Positions 12,580 to 18,205 of a stretch of DNA of 18,205 nucleotides are shown piece after piece. The notes below the pieces were generated by a model. The model saw only the letters and a list, made by a program, of their open reading frames with translations, did not search any database and was not told where the DNA came from. The stretch spans positions 1 through 18,205 of the forward strand of contig DATLSM010000103.1 of the NCBI GenBank assembly GCA_035534175.1, read 5' to 3'. Position 1 is the first letter of the stretch, and each line of letters begins with the position of its first letter. This DNA comes from DATLSM01 sp035534175 (lineage in GTDB: Bacteria > Actinomycetota > Thermoleophilia > Solirubrobacterales > 70-9). The translations under genes and the position numbers were made by a program.

Positions 12580-13923
12580 GTGACCGAAGCACGACGAGGG
12601 ACAAGAGCATGTTCGGGAGCGATGGCCCTGATAACGGTCGCGGCCGCGCTCGCCCTGAGTCCCGGCCTGGCGAGCGCCGCACAGACCTATTACGTCGCGC
12701 CGGCGGGGACGGGCAGCGCCTGCACCCAGGCGGAACCGTGCAGCCTGAGTCAGGTCCTCGCGACCCCGACCACGAGCGGCGACAAGGTCGTGCTCGCCGG
12801 GAACGAAGGTACATACGGATCGGCCGGATTGCCGACGAGCGCCGGGATCGACATCCCCGCAGGAGTCACCTGGACCGGCGCTCCGGACCAGTCGATGCCG
12901 ATCATCTATTCACAGCCATCCTCCCCATCCGTCGCCGGGGTATCGCTCGAAGGTTCGGGCTCAAAGCTGACGGACCTCGACATCGAATACAGCGGCAACG
13001 CCGCCGCGCTCTCCGCCAAAGGCGGCTCGGTCGAACGCGTTCTGGCACTCTCCGGGCTCAGCGGAGACGGTTGCAACCTCGCCTCCGGGCCGCTAGTCGT
13101 CAGGGACTCGGTCTGCAGCGGCCGCAACGGCCTCTTCACCGAAGTTGTCGGAAGCGGCCCGGAGTCGCTGACCCTGCGCAACGACACTGTCTACGGGAAC
13201 GCCGAAAGCGGCTATTCCATCCTCACCGACGGGGTCGAAGTCACCATCTCCGCGACCAACACGATCATCCACAGCGAAGGGACGGGGCAAGACATCGCAG
13301 CAAAGGTGCTTACCGGATCGATCGACTTCGGACTCGAATACTCCAACTACGCACACGTCTCAAAGAAAGGGGGGGCCGTCGTCACCGATCCGGGCAGTGC
13401 CACCAACCAGATCGCGCCGCCCTTCTTCGTCGACGCGGCGGCCGATGATTTCCGCGAGGCCGGCGATTCGCCAACGATCGACGCCGGTGTGAACGAATCC
13501 GCCAACGGGGAAACGGATCTTGCCGGGAACCCTCGGGCATTGCCCGGCCATCTCGCCTGTGGCCAGGAACCGCCTCCGGCGATCACCGACATCGGCGCCT
13601 ATGAGTTCGTGCCCGTGGCACCCCCCTGCGTGCCTCCGCCTGGAAACGAAGAAAGGCCGCCCCACGCGCCGAACACGCGGATCATCGGGGTCAGGGTCCG
13701 TCATCACGTGGCGTCCTTCAGGTTCAACGCGGCCAGGATCACCAGCTTGATTAGCTTCCAATGCGAGCTCGCCGAGGAGCCGTTCAGGCCCTGCAATTCG
13801 CCGAAGACATACACCCATCTGAAGCCCGGCACGTACCGCTTCACGGTGCGGGCGGTTGGCCAACCTGGCGGAATCGACCTGACCCCAGCGGTGCGCAGCT
13901 TCCGCATCAGGCCGCGCGGATAG
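12580..13923 (+). CDS. Secreted parallel beta-helix (choice-of-anchor Q type) protein
   Basis: A 447-residue exported protein. The signal peptide (ALITVAAALALSPGLASA, cleavage likely before AQTYYV) leads into YYVAPAGTGSACTQAEPC, the usual opening of right-handed beta-helix proteins related to pectate lyases. Residues 60-290 contain the helix rungs (LTDLDIEYSGNAAALSA, GPESLTLRNDTVYGNAESG, VEVTISATNTIIHSEG). AGDSPTIDAGVN and TDLAGNPRAL followed by TDIGAYEF are the choice-of-anchor Q ending. The last 90 residues form an Ig-like module: FQCELAEEPFRPCNSPKTY, PGTYRFTVRAVG, TPAVRSFRIRPRG. No pectinase catalytic residues were recognised, so adhesion or surface binding is as likely as lyase activity. 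GTG 12580 fits the leaderless promoter; ATG 12622 is an alternative. Confidence 0.85.
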   Translation: MTEARRGTRACSGAMALITVAAALALSPGLASAAQTYYVAPAGTGSACTQAEPCSLSQVLATPTTSGDKVVLAGNEGTYGSAGLPTSAGIDIPAGVTWTGAPDQSMPIIYSQPSSPSVAGVSLEGSGSKLTDLDIEYSGNAAALSAKGGSVERVLALSGLSGDGCNLASGPLVVRDSVCSGRNGLFTEVVGSGPESLTLRNDTVYGNAESGYSILTDGVEVTISATNTIIHSEGTGQDIAAKVLTGSIDFGLEYSNYAHVSKKGGAVVTDPGSATNQIAPPFFVDAAADDFREAGDSPTIDAGVNESANGETDLAGNPRALPGHLACGQEPPPAITDIGAYEFVPVAPPCVPPPGNEERPPHAPNTRIIGVRVRHHVASFRFNAARITSLISFQCELAEEPFRPCNSPKTYTHLKPGTYRFTVRAVGQPGGIDLTPAVRSFRIRPRG

Positions 13924-13957
13924 GCTCGCCAGCCCCGCCGATGGATTTGCCCGTTGC

Positions 13958-14236
13958 TCAGGCGACTGCGTCGACCCTCACCGCCAGCTCAAAGTCCGCC
14001 GCGGTGAGCCCTCCCTCGGAATGGGTCGAGATGGTCACCGTGACCTTGTCCCAGGAGATCTCGATGTCCGGGTGGTGGCCCATCTCCTCCGCAGGCACGA
14101 CGAGGCCCCGGACGAACTCGACGGAGCCGATGAAGTCGCCGCGCTCGAAGGTCTTGGCGATTGCGTCGCCGCTTCGCTCCCAGCCGGGCAGGACGTCAAT
14201 CCGCTCCTCGATCTCGGCATCGCTCAGCAGCGTCAT
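13958..14236 (-). CDS. Pterin-4a-carbinolamine dehydratase (4a-hydroxytetrahydrobiopterin dehydratase)
   Basis: A 92-residue cytoplasmic enzyme that dehydrates 4a-hydroxytetrahydropterin to regenerate the quinonoid cofactor of aromatic amino acid hydroxylases. The diagnostic motif is present: EEMGHHPDIEISWDKVTV, with H54, H55, P56 and W62, followed by T-x-T-H (H72), where a conserved His is expected. The length matches the family. A TAATGC hexamer (14248-14243) stands six bases before ATG 14236, compatible with a leaderless start. No aromatic hydroxylase gene is in the window, so it may act more generally, for example in pterin recycling for molybdopterin-type cofactors. It is convergent with the beta-helix gene and divergent from the membrane gene at 14366. 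Confidence 0.92.
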   Translation of the reverse strand: MTLLSDAEIEERIDVLPGWERSGDAIAKTFERGDFIGSVEFVRGLVVPAEEMGHHPDIEISWDKVTVTISTHSEGGLTAADFELAVRVDAVA

Positions 14237-14259
14237 CGACCTGCATTATCACCGACGCG

Positions 14260-14284
14260 CGGTGATTCTCGTTCAGAATCACCG
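14260..14284. promoter_or_regulatory. 10-bp inverted repeat, candidate operator
   Basis: CGGTGATTCT-CGTTC-AGAATCACCG is a perfect 10+10 inverted repeat with a five-base centre, in the space between the dehydratase and the membrane protein genes. It covers the place where the -35 element of the dehydratase promoter (-10 TAATGC at 14248-14243) should lie. It could bind a dimeric repressor, or form an RNA hairpin if it is transcribed. Confidence 0.5.
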
Positions 14285-14365
14285 GATGACCCCGGAGGAC
14301 CACTCCGCATGCCGGCAATGGGTCCGCGCGCTCGGGTCCTCCGCGCTTCAGGACTCCACGCGCCG

Positions 14366-15169
14366 ATGATCCTTTTGGCCAAGGTCCTGCTCGCCCCGTT
14401 GTGCGTCGTCGCGGTCTCCCTCGCCGGCCGGCGCTGGGGGACGGCGATTGCCGGAGTCCTTGGGGGCCTTCCGGTCGTCGCCGGCCCAATCTTGCTGGTG
14501 ATCACATTGGTGCACGGGCCCTCCTTCGGCGCGGACGCCGCCGCCGGGACGCTGCTCGGCCTCTGCGCCCTCGCGACCTTCGTCGTCGTCTATGGCCGGG
14601 TGTCCGCCAGCCTCGGCCCCGCGGCGAGCGTGATCTGCGGCTGGACGGGATTCCTCGCCGCAGTGGCGGTGCTCGACCAGATCCAACCGCCGGACCTGAT
14701 CGCCCTTGCCCTGGCCGGAGCCAGCTTCGCCATCGGCCTGGCAATGCTGGCGGCGCCGGCCGCAGAGCCCGCCGAGATCGGCGCCTTCCCCCTTTGGGAC
14801 CTCCCCGCCCGCGGGCTGGCGGCGATGGGGCTGGTGCTCGTCCTCACCACCGCCTCGGGCTCGCTCGGCCCCAACCTCAGCGGCCTCCTTGCCCCGTTCC
14901 CGATCATCACCAGCGTCCTCGCCGTCTTCACTCACGCTCACGGCGGGAGGGCCCAGGTGCGCGTCCTGTTGCGAAACTTCCTGGTCGGCTTCTACGGCTT
15001 CGCCAGCTTCTGCTTCGTCCTCGCCATCGGCCTCGGCCGGCTCGGCTCGGGTGCCGCCTTCCTCGTGGCAATCGCGGTCGCCGTCACGGTGCAGGCAGCG
15101 GTCTTCGCGCTGCGCAGCAGGCTAGTCGCGAGAACCGCCGCCGAGCCGGCCCTGGAGCACGCCGGCTGA
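14366..15169 (+). CDS. Multi-pass integral membrane protein of unknown function
   Basis: A 267-residue hydrophobic protein with about eight membrane helices, starting MILLAKVLLAPLCVVAVSLA and containing RRWGTAIAGVLGGLPVVAGP, LLGLCALATFVVVYGRV, a short cytoplasmic or periplasmic loop at EPAEIGAFPLWDLPARG, GPNLSGLLAPFPIITSV and a basic C-terminal tail. The 'GRRWG-x-x-x-AG-x-LGGLP' opening followed by a matching 'GLLAPFPI' in the second half suggests an inverted or tandem two-part fold, as in small transporters. I cannot assign a family. ATG 14366 is chosen because coding-like third-position GC begins there. ATG 14309, with a GGAGGA site nine bases upstream, would add 19 residues of less coding-like sequence and remains possible. 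Confidence 0.75.
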   Translation: MILLAKVLLAPLCVVAVSLAGRRWGTAIAGVLGGLPVVAGPILLVITLVHGPSFGADAAAGTLLGLCALATFVVVYGRVSASLGPAASVICGWTGFLAAVAVLDQIQPPDLIALALAGASFAIGLAMLAAPAAEPAEIGAFPLWDLPARGLAAMGLVLVLTTASGSLGPNLSGLLAPFPIITSVLAVFTHAHGGRAQVRVLLRNFLVGFYGFASFCFVLAIGLGRLGSGAAFLVAIAVAVTVQAAVFALRSRLVARTAAEPALEHAG

Positions 15170-15208
15170 GGCCCTGGCCGCCTCTCTAATCCACTGCCAT
15201 CTGAGTTT

Positions 15209-16366
15209 TCATCGATGGCGGTGCTTCTTCGGTTTCTTCACCCTGACGCACCTTTGCCTACCGTGAACCGTCTTCTTCTTGAAGCCCTTCTTGCACTTCT
15301 TCCGTGAAGGGACTGCGGGGGGGATCGCCACCGCCTGCACCTGCACCTGTAGGGCGTTGCTTATCGCCGTTCCCGAGCCACGATCGTTTATCGCCGTCAC
15401 CTGGCAGGCCATGACCTGACCCACATCGGTGCCCTGAACCCCGTAGGTACTTGACGTCTGCCCTGCGACCGGAACGCCGTCGCGCAACCACTTGTAGGAG
15501 TAGGAAGTTGGGCTGTTGATCCACAGACCGGAGGAACAAAAAAGGGTGTTCCCTGGCACCGGCGTCCCCGAGAGCTGCGGAGCGCCGGCGCTGGCCGGCC
15601 AAAGTGACGATACGCGAACCATCTGGGCGTCAATGCCCGGATGCATCCCCGAGGCCCCGGTAGAGACCGGATCGGCCTGGCTAAAGGTTGACTTGTCGTT
15701 GTAGTACTGGTCAACGTAGCCCGAGTTTTCGTATTCCGCCAAGAACAGGACCTTGTATTCGCCGGCTGGCAGTCCCGCCACCACGTATTCACCACCGGCA
15801 CCCGTGAGCGCGCAGGCGACATACTTGGGTGCGTCCTTTTCCAGCGCGCAGACCACCACTTCTTCGATCGTGGCATGGTTGGAGGCATCGCTCACCGTGC
15901 CGGTGATCGTTTCACCGCCTTCTTCCATCGCCGCATCGATGCCGGTGAAAGGTGAGCCCAGCGTAACCTTGATCGGTTCGGCCCCTGCGAATGTCAACTG
16001 GTCTTTGTAGAACTGGGTGACGAAATTGAGACCTCCGAGATCGGCGAAAAAGACGACCTTATATTCCCCCGCGGCCAATTCCTTGATCGTGTATTCGCCA
16101 CTTGATTCGGTGGATGCGCATTCTGGTTCGTGTTCTTCGACCCCGACCTCATACGCACAGACTTCGGCGCCTTTGATCGGTTCCGCGGTGGAGGCGTTGG
16201 TCACCGTGCCTTTGATCGAGCCCGTGCCGGCCGCGCTGGCCGTCGGCGGCGCAAGGAGCAGGCCGCAGAGGGTGAGGGCAAGGGCCGCGAGGGCAGCTAC
16301 GAGCGCTGGATGGGTCGCGCTTGGGTTGTGTGTGCGCCAAGAGCCCCCAATCGTCTGCAGATCCAT
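15209..16366 (-). CDS. Secreted protein with two Cna-B-like domains, an Ig-like domain and a basic tail
   Basis: A 385-residue exported protein. The signal peptide is at residues 19-47 (HPALVAALAALALTLCGLLL ... SASAAG-like end). Two homologous carboxypeptidase-regulatory/Cna-B modules follow: residues 48-147 (SIKGTVTNASTAEPIKGAEV, GEYTIKELAAGEYKVVFFA) and 152-250 (TITGTVSDASNHATIEEVVV, GEYVVAGLPAGEYKVLFLAE), each with a 'Y-x-x-QFY/QYY-N/KD' strand. Residues 262-344 are an Ig-like repeat (PGNTLFCSSGLWINSPTSYS, YKWLRDGVPVAGQTSSTY, VMACQVTAIND). The last 32 residues are basic with two Cys: SRKKCKKGFKKKTVHGRQRC and KKPKKHRHR. Such tails recur in secreted proteins of Thermoleophilia and may attach to acidic wall polymers; this is inference. 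ATG 16366 is chosen over the open extension to 16507 because the signal peptide then lies near the N terminus. Confidence 0.82.
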   Translation of the reverse strand: MDLQTIGGSWRTHNPSATHPALVAALAALALTLCGLLLAPPTASAAGTGSIKGTVTNASTAEPIKGAEVCAYEVGVEEHEPECASTESSGEYTIKELAAGEYKVVFFADLGGLNFVTQFYKDQLTFAGAEPIKVTLGSPFTGIDAAMEEGGETITGTVSDASNHATIEEVVVCALEKDAPKYVACALTGAGGEYVVAGLPAGEYKVLFLAEYENSGYVDQYYNDKSTFSQADPVSTGASGMHPGIDAQMVRVSSLWPASAGAPQLSGTPVPGNTLFCSSGLWINSPTSYSYKWLRDGVPVAGQTSSTYGVQGTDVGQVMACQVTAINDRGSGTAISNALQVQVQAVAIPPAVPSRKKCKKGFKKKTVHGRQRCVRVKKPKKHRHR

Positions 16367-16528
16367 GCCGCCCCTCTCATTCTTCCTCGGTTTCGCTCGC
16401 CTTCGCGCGAGCGCACGCTCACCGCGCAGGCTACAGGCCGGCTGGCCCCGATCGGGTGCGCAGCCGCGAGGTTTCTCCTTTTGAGGAGAGAGAATGGTCA
16501 AAATCAAGGGCCCCTACAACGCCCGCTC

Positions 16529-17074
16529 TCAACCGGCGAAATGCCTGGCGGCGATTTGGTCGATCGTGCCCTTGGTGCGCCTGGTCGATTGGCCCAGGAT
16601 GGTGTCGATCGCCTTCAGGTCCAGGAGCGAGTCGAGCATGCCACCGCTGGGGAGCCAGTAGAGCTCGCGGCCGCGAGCAGCGAGGCGATCCTCCTCGGTC
16701 TCCATCGCCAACACCTCCTCGCGCGCGGCGGCCGCCGGCGCACTCAACAGCATCGAGAGCTGGAGCTTTCCCGCCGAAGCTGTGACCAGGTCCGGATCGA
16801 AAGGGTCATAAGCCCGGATCTCCCCTACCTCGGCGGCGCTGCGCAGGAACACCGGCACCTCGTAGCCCAGGGCCTCGGACAGGCCGGTCTCGATCCTCTC
16901 TGTGAGCGCGACCGTGCCGTCGCCCTTCTCGGCGGCGAAAATCACATTGCCGCTGGCCCGGAAGGTGGCGACTTCGGCCAGGCCCATCGCCTCGAAGCGC
17001 AGCCGCAGGTCCTCGTTCTTTATCCGGTGGCCGCCGACGTTCATCCCCCGCAGGAAGGCCACGTAGCGCCTCAT
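16529..17074 (-). CDS. DUF1697 family protein
   Basis: A 181-residue cytoplasmic protein with the DUF1697 hallmark at its very start, RRYVAFLRGMNVGGHRIKNE, then LRLRFEAMGLAEVATFRASG and NVIFAA. The C-terminal part ends in DTILGQSTRRTKGTIDQIAA, matching the usual 'R-x-x-T-x-R-N/T-x-x-T' close of the family. Length is normal. Function is unknown. ATG 17074 lies six bases behind a TAAGGT hexamer (17086-17081), so the message is probably leaderless. The divergent deacetylase starts only 23 bases away. Confidence 0.9.
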   Translation of the reverse strand: MRRYVAFLRGMNVGGHRIKNEDLRLRFEAMGLAEVATFRASGNVIFAAEKGDGTVALTERIETGLSEALGYEVPVFLRSAAEVGEIRAYDPFDPDLVTASAGKLQLSMLLSAPAAAAREEVLAMETEEDRLAARGRELYWLPSGGMLDSLLDLKAIDTILGQSTRRTKGTIDQIAARHFAG

Positions 17075-17097
17075 GCACAGACCTTAGTCTTGGGGCC
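17075..17097. promoter_or_regulatory. 23-bp divergent promoter region with overlapping -10 hexamers
   Basis: The minus-strand -10 TAAGGT (17086-17081) and the plus-strand -10 TAGTCT (17085-17090) overlap by two bases. Each stands six or seven bases from its start codon (ATG 17074 and GTG 17098). Any -35 contacts must fall inside the first codons of the opposite gene; no strong -35 hexamer is seen there. Confidence 0.55.
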
Positions 17098-17901
17098 GTG
17101 GACAGAAAGCTTGGCCGGAGAGAGCGACCGTCCAGAGCGCGGATCACGCTCGCGCTGGCGCTTGTCGCGATCGGGCTTGTGAGCCTGGACGACCAGCTCG
17201 CAAGCTCCTCCACCGGCGGGGGCACCCCGGTCACCTCGCGGATCGTGGTTGGCTGCACCGCGGGCCGCGGGGGTCCTCTGATGCAGGGTCCGCGCTCCCG
17301 CCGCGTGGTCGCGCTGACCTTCGACGACGGGCCGAGCGCCCTCTACACCCCGAATGTCCTCGCGATCCTCAACCGCCTCCACGCGAGCGCCACCTTCTTC
17401 GAGGAGGGTCGCCACGTCGCCGGCAACGAAGCGCTGATGCGCCAGATCCTCGCCAGTGGCGATGAGATCGGCAACCACTCCTTCAACCACCCCGAATATC
17501 CCGGATACCGGGAGCTGGCGTCGACGAACAAGCGCATCCGCGCCGCCACCGGCTTCACCCCCTGCCTTTTCCGCCCGCCCTACGGCCTGATCGACACCAA
17601 GGTCGAATCGGCGGCACGGAGAACTTGGCTGCGGATGGTCCTCTGGGACGTCGACTCGCACGACGACAAGCATCCCGGTGCCGCCGTGATCCACGCCAGG
17701 GTGCTGGCGCTGACCCGACCCGGATCGATAATCCTGATGCACGACGGCGGCCGCCACCCTCAGACCGTGCAGGCGCTGCCCGGGGTGATCCGCGGTCTGC
17801 GCGCCCGTGGCTTCCGCTTCGCCACGGTCACCCAGCTGACCGGCGGGCGGTTCCTCTTCCACCGAACGGTGGGATGGATCAAGGACGGTCCCGGGTCCTA
17901 G
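17098..17901 (+). CDS. Membrane-anchored or secreted polysaccharide deacetylase (NodB domain)
   Basis: A 267-residue carbohydrate esterase family 4 protein that would remove N-acetyl or O-acetyl groups from peptidoglycan, chitin-like or other wall polysaccharide. A basic N terminus and one hydrophobic segment (ITLALALVAIGLVSL, residues 16-30) give a signal anchor or signal peptide. All NodB motifs are visible: TFDDGP (D76, D77), HSFNH (H127, H131), RPPYG (R159), WDVDSHD for motif 4 and LMHDGG (H215) for motif 5. Catalytic base, metal ligands and catalytic His are all present, so it should be active. The length is normal for a single-domain enzyme. The GTG start at 17098 fits the leaderless promoter; there is no Shine-Dalgarno site. 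Confidence 0.92.
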   Translation: MDRKLGRRERPSRARITLALALVAIGLVSLDDQLASSSTGGGTPVTSRIVVGCTAGRGGPLMQGPRSRRVVALTFDDGPSALYTPNVLAILNRLHASATFFEEGRHVAGNEALMRQILASGDEIGNHSFNHPEYPGYRELASTNKRIRAATGFTPCLFRPPYGLIDTKVESAARRTWLRMVLWDVDSHDDKHPGAAVIHARVLALTRPGSIILMHDGGRHPQTVQALPGVIRGLRARGFRFATVTQLTGGRFLFHRTVGWIKDGPGS

Positions 17902-17912
17902 ATGTAGGTCAA

Positions 17913-18053
17913 GTGGTAGCCGAGCAGGGGTGCTCGCTCGCCTCGGGCTGCGATTGGACGATCGCAGAGGCGCACACCTACCCGATCGAGGAGCAGATGC
18001 GGCGAGAGGTTGGGGTGGCCGCCGAGGAGCCGGGCGCGGAGAACGCGGCCTGA
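17913..18053 (+). CDS. Possible small acidic protein (weakly supported)
   Basis: A 46-residue frame, GTG 17913 to TGA 18051-18053, reads VVAEQGCSLASGCDWTIAEA, then HTYPIEEQMRREVGVAAEEP and a short end. It has a more natural composition than the Arg-rich frames opposite, but no ribosome binding site and no recognised family. It may be the remains of a gene or no gene at all. Confidence 0.22.
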   Translation: MVAEQGCSLASGCDWTIAEAHTYPIEEQMRREVGVAAEEPGAENAA

Positions 18054-18108
18054 ACAAGCGTCGAAGTGCATACCCGCTTTATTCCGCGACGGCCACATGC
18101 GAGCCCGC

Positions 18109-18205
18109 CTATGCACTGAAGCCAAAGGTCCCGCCCCGACTGCCGCCGCAGCCGCCACACGCTGCCTGAGTGGGCTCACAGAGGCCTCCCGCGAGCGTCG
18201 GTCGC
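18109..18205 (-). CDS. Possible C-terminal end of a gene (partial, weakly supported)
   Basis: A minus-strand frame enters from the right edge and stops at TAG (18111-18109). It encodes about 31 residues ending TQAACGGCGGSRGGTFGFSA. The Gly- and Cys-rich end could belong to a secreted protein. Too little is inside the window to judge. Between 17902 and 18205 nothing else can be supported. Confidence 0.25.
   Translation of the reverse strand, partial: RPTLAGGLCEPTQAACGGCGGSRGGTFGFSA

Noticed and set aside
17071..18057. Long minus-strand open frame (328 codons) opposite the deacetylase
   Set aside because: The plus strand holds all five NodB motifs; the opposite frame is Arg/Gly-rich without domains.
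18065..18117. Inverted repeat AGTGCATA ... TATGCACT
   Set aside because: Only 8 bp with a 37-base gap and no supporting context; probably chance.

Overview
The window is GC-rich DNA from what is probably an actinobacterium, most likely the Thermoleophilia/Solirubrobacterales lineage. This is inferred from recalled family resemblance: several genes begin directly behind a -10-like hexamer with no ribosome binding site (leaderless style), secreted proteins carry Cna-B/Ig-like or YVTN/PKD domains, one secreted protein ends in a Lys/Arg-rich tail, and there is a small Cys-rich 'LCDSC...LCERS' protein. No database search was possible.

Left part (1-9741) is accessory in character. It opens with the end of an unidentified plus-strand gene that abuts a broken group IIC intron on the minus strand (about 130-1180). 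The intron keeps its 5' end, most of domain I and the first half of its reverse transcriptase. It sits just behind the terminator hairpin of a DUF2188-like membrane gene (1220-1516). Then follow a DUF2269 membrane gene with two compensating frameshifts, an ArsN1-like GNAT acetyltransferase, a frameshifted and decayed CDF metal transporter, a strong hairpin, and a divergent pair of membrane genes (DUF378 and an internally duplicated DUF4389 protein).

From 5307 to 9166 lies the integration end of a mobile element, read on the minus strand: a helix-turn-helix excisionase-like gene, a tyrosine integrase, a membrane M48 metallopeptidase (frameshifted in this sequence) and an ArdC-type metallopeptidase whose TTG start overlaps the M48 stop. 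Next to the excisionase, at 9703-9741, is the 5' half of a tRNA-Thr(GGU) gene that stops at the end of the anticodon loop, a good candidate for the attachment site. The left boundary of the element was not found.

Right part (9806-18205) looks like ordinary chromosome with intact genes: the Cys-rich small protein, a conserved hypothetical, a VOC/glyoxalase-like protein, a secreted YVTN propeller with a PKD domain, a secreted parallel beta-helix protein, a pterin carbinolamine dehydratase, a multi-pass membrane protein, a secreted Cna-B/Ig-like protein, a DUF1697 protein and a membrane-anchored polysaccharide deacetylase. Divergent pairs share compact promoters. In one pair the two -35 hexamers overlap. 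In another only 23 bp separate the start codons and the -10 hexamers overlap.

The points most worth a second look are the intron-terminator junction, the half tRNA at the element end, the coupled M48-ArdC protease pair, the clustering of frameshifts in the left part, and the overlapping divergent leaderless promoters.
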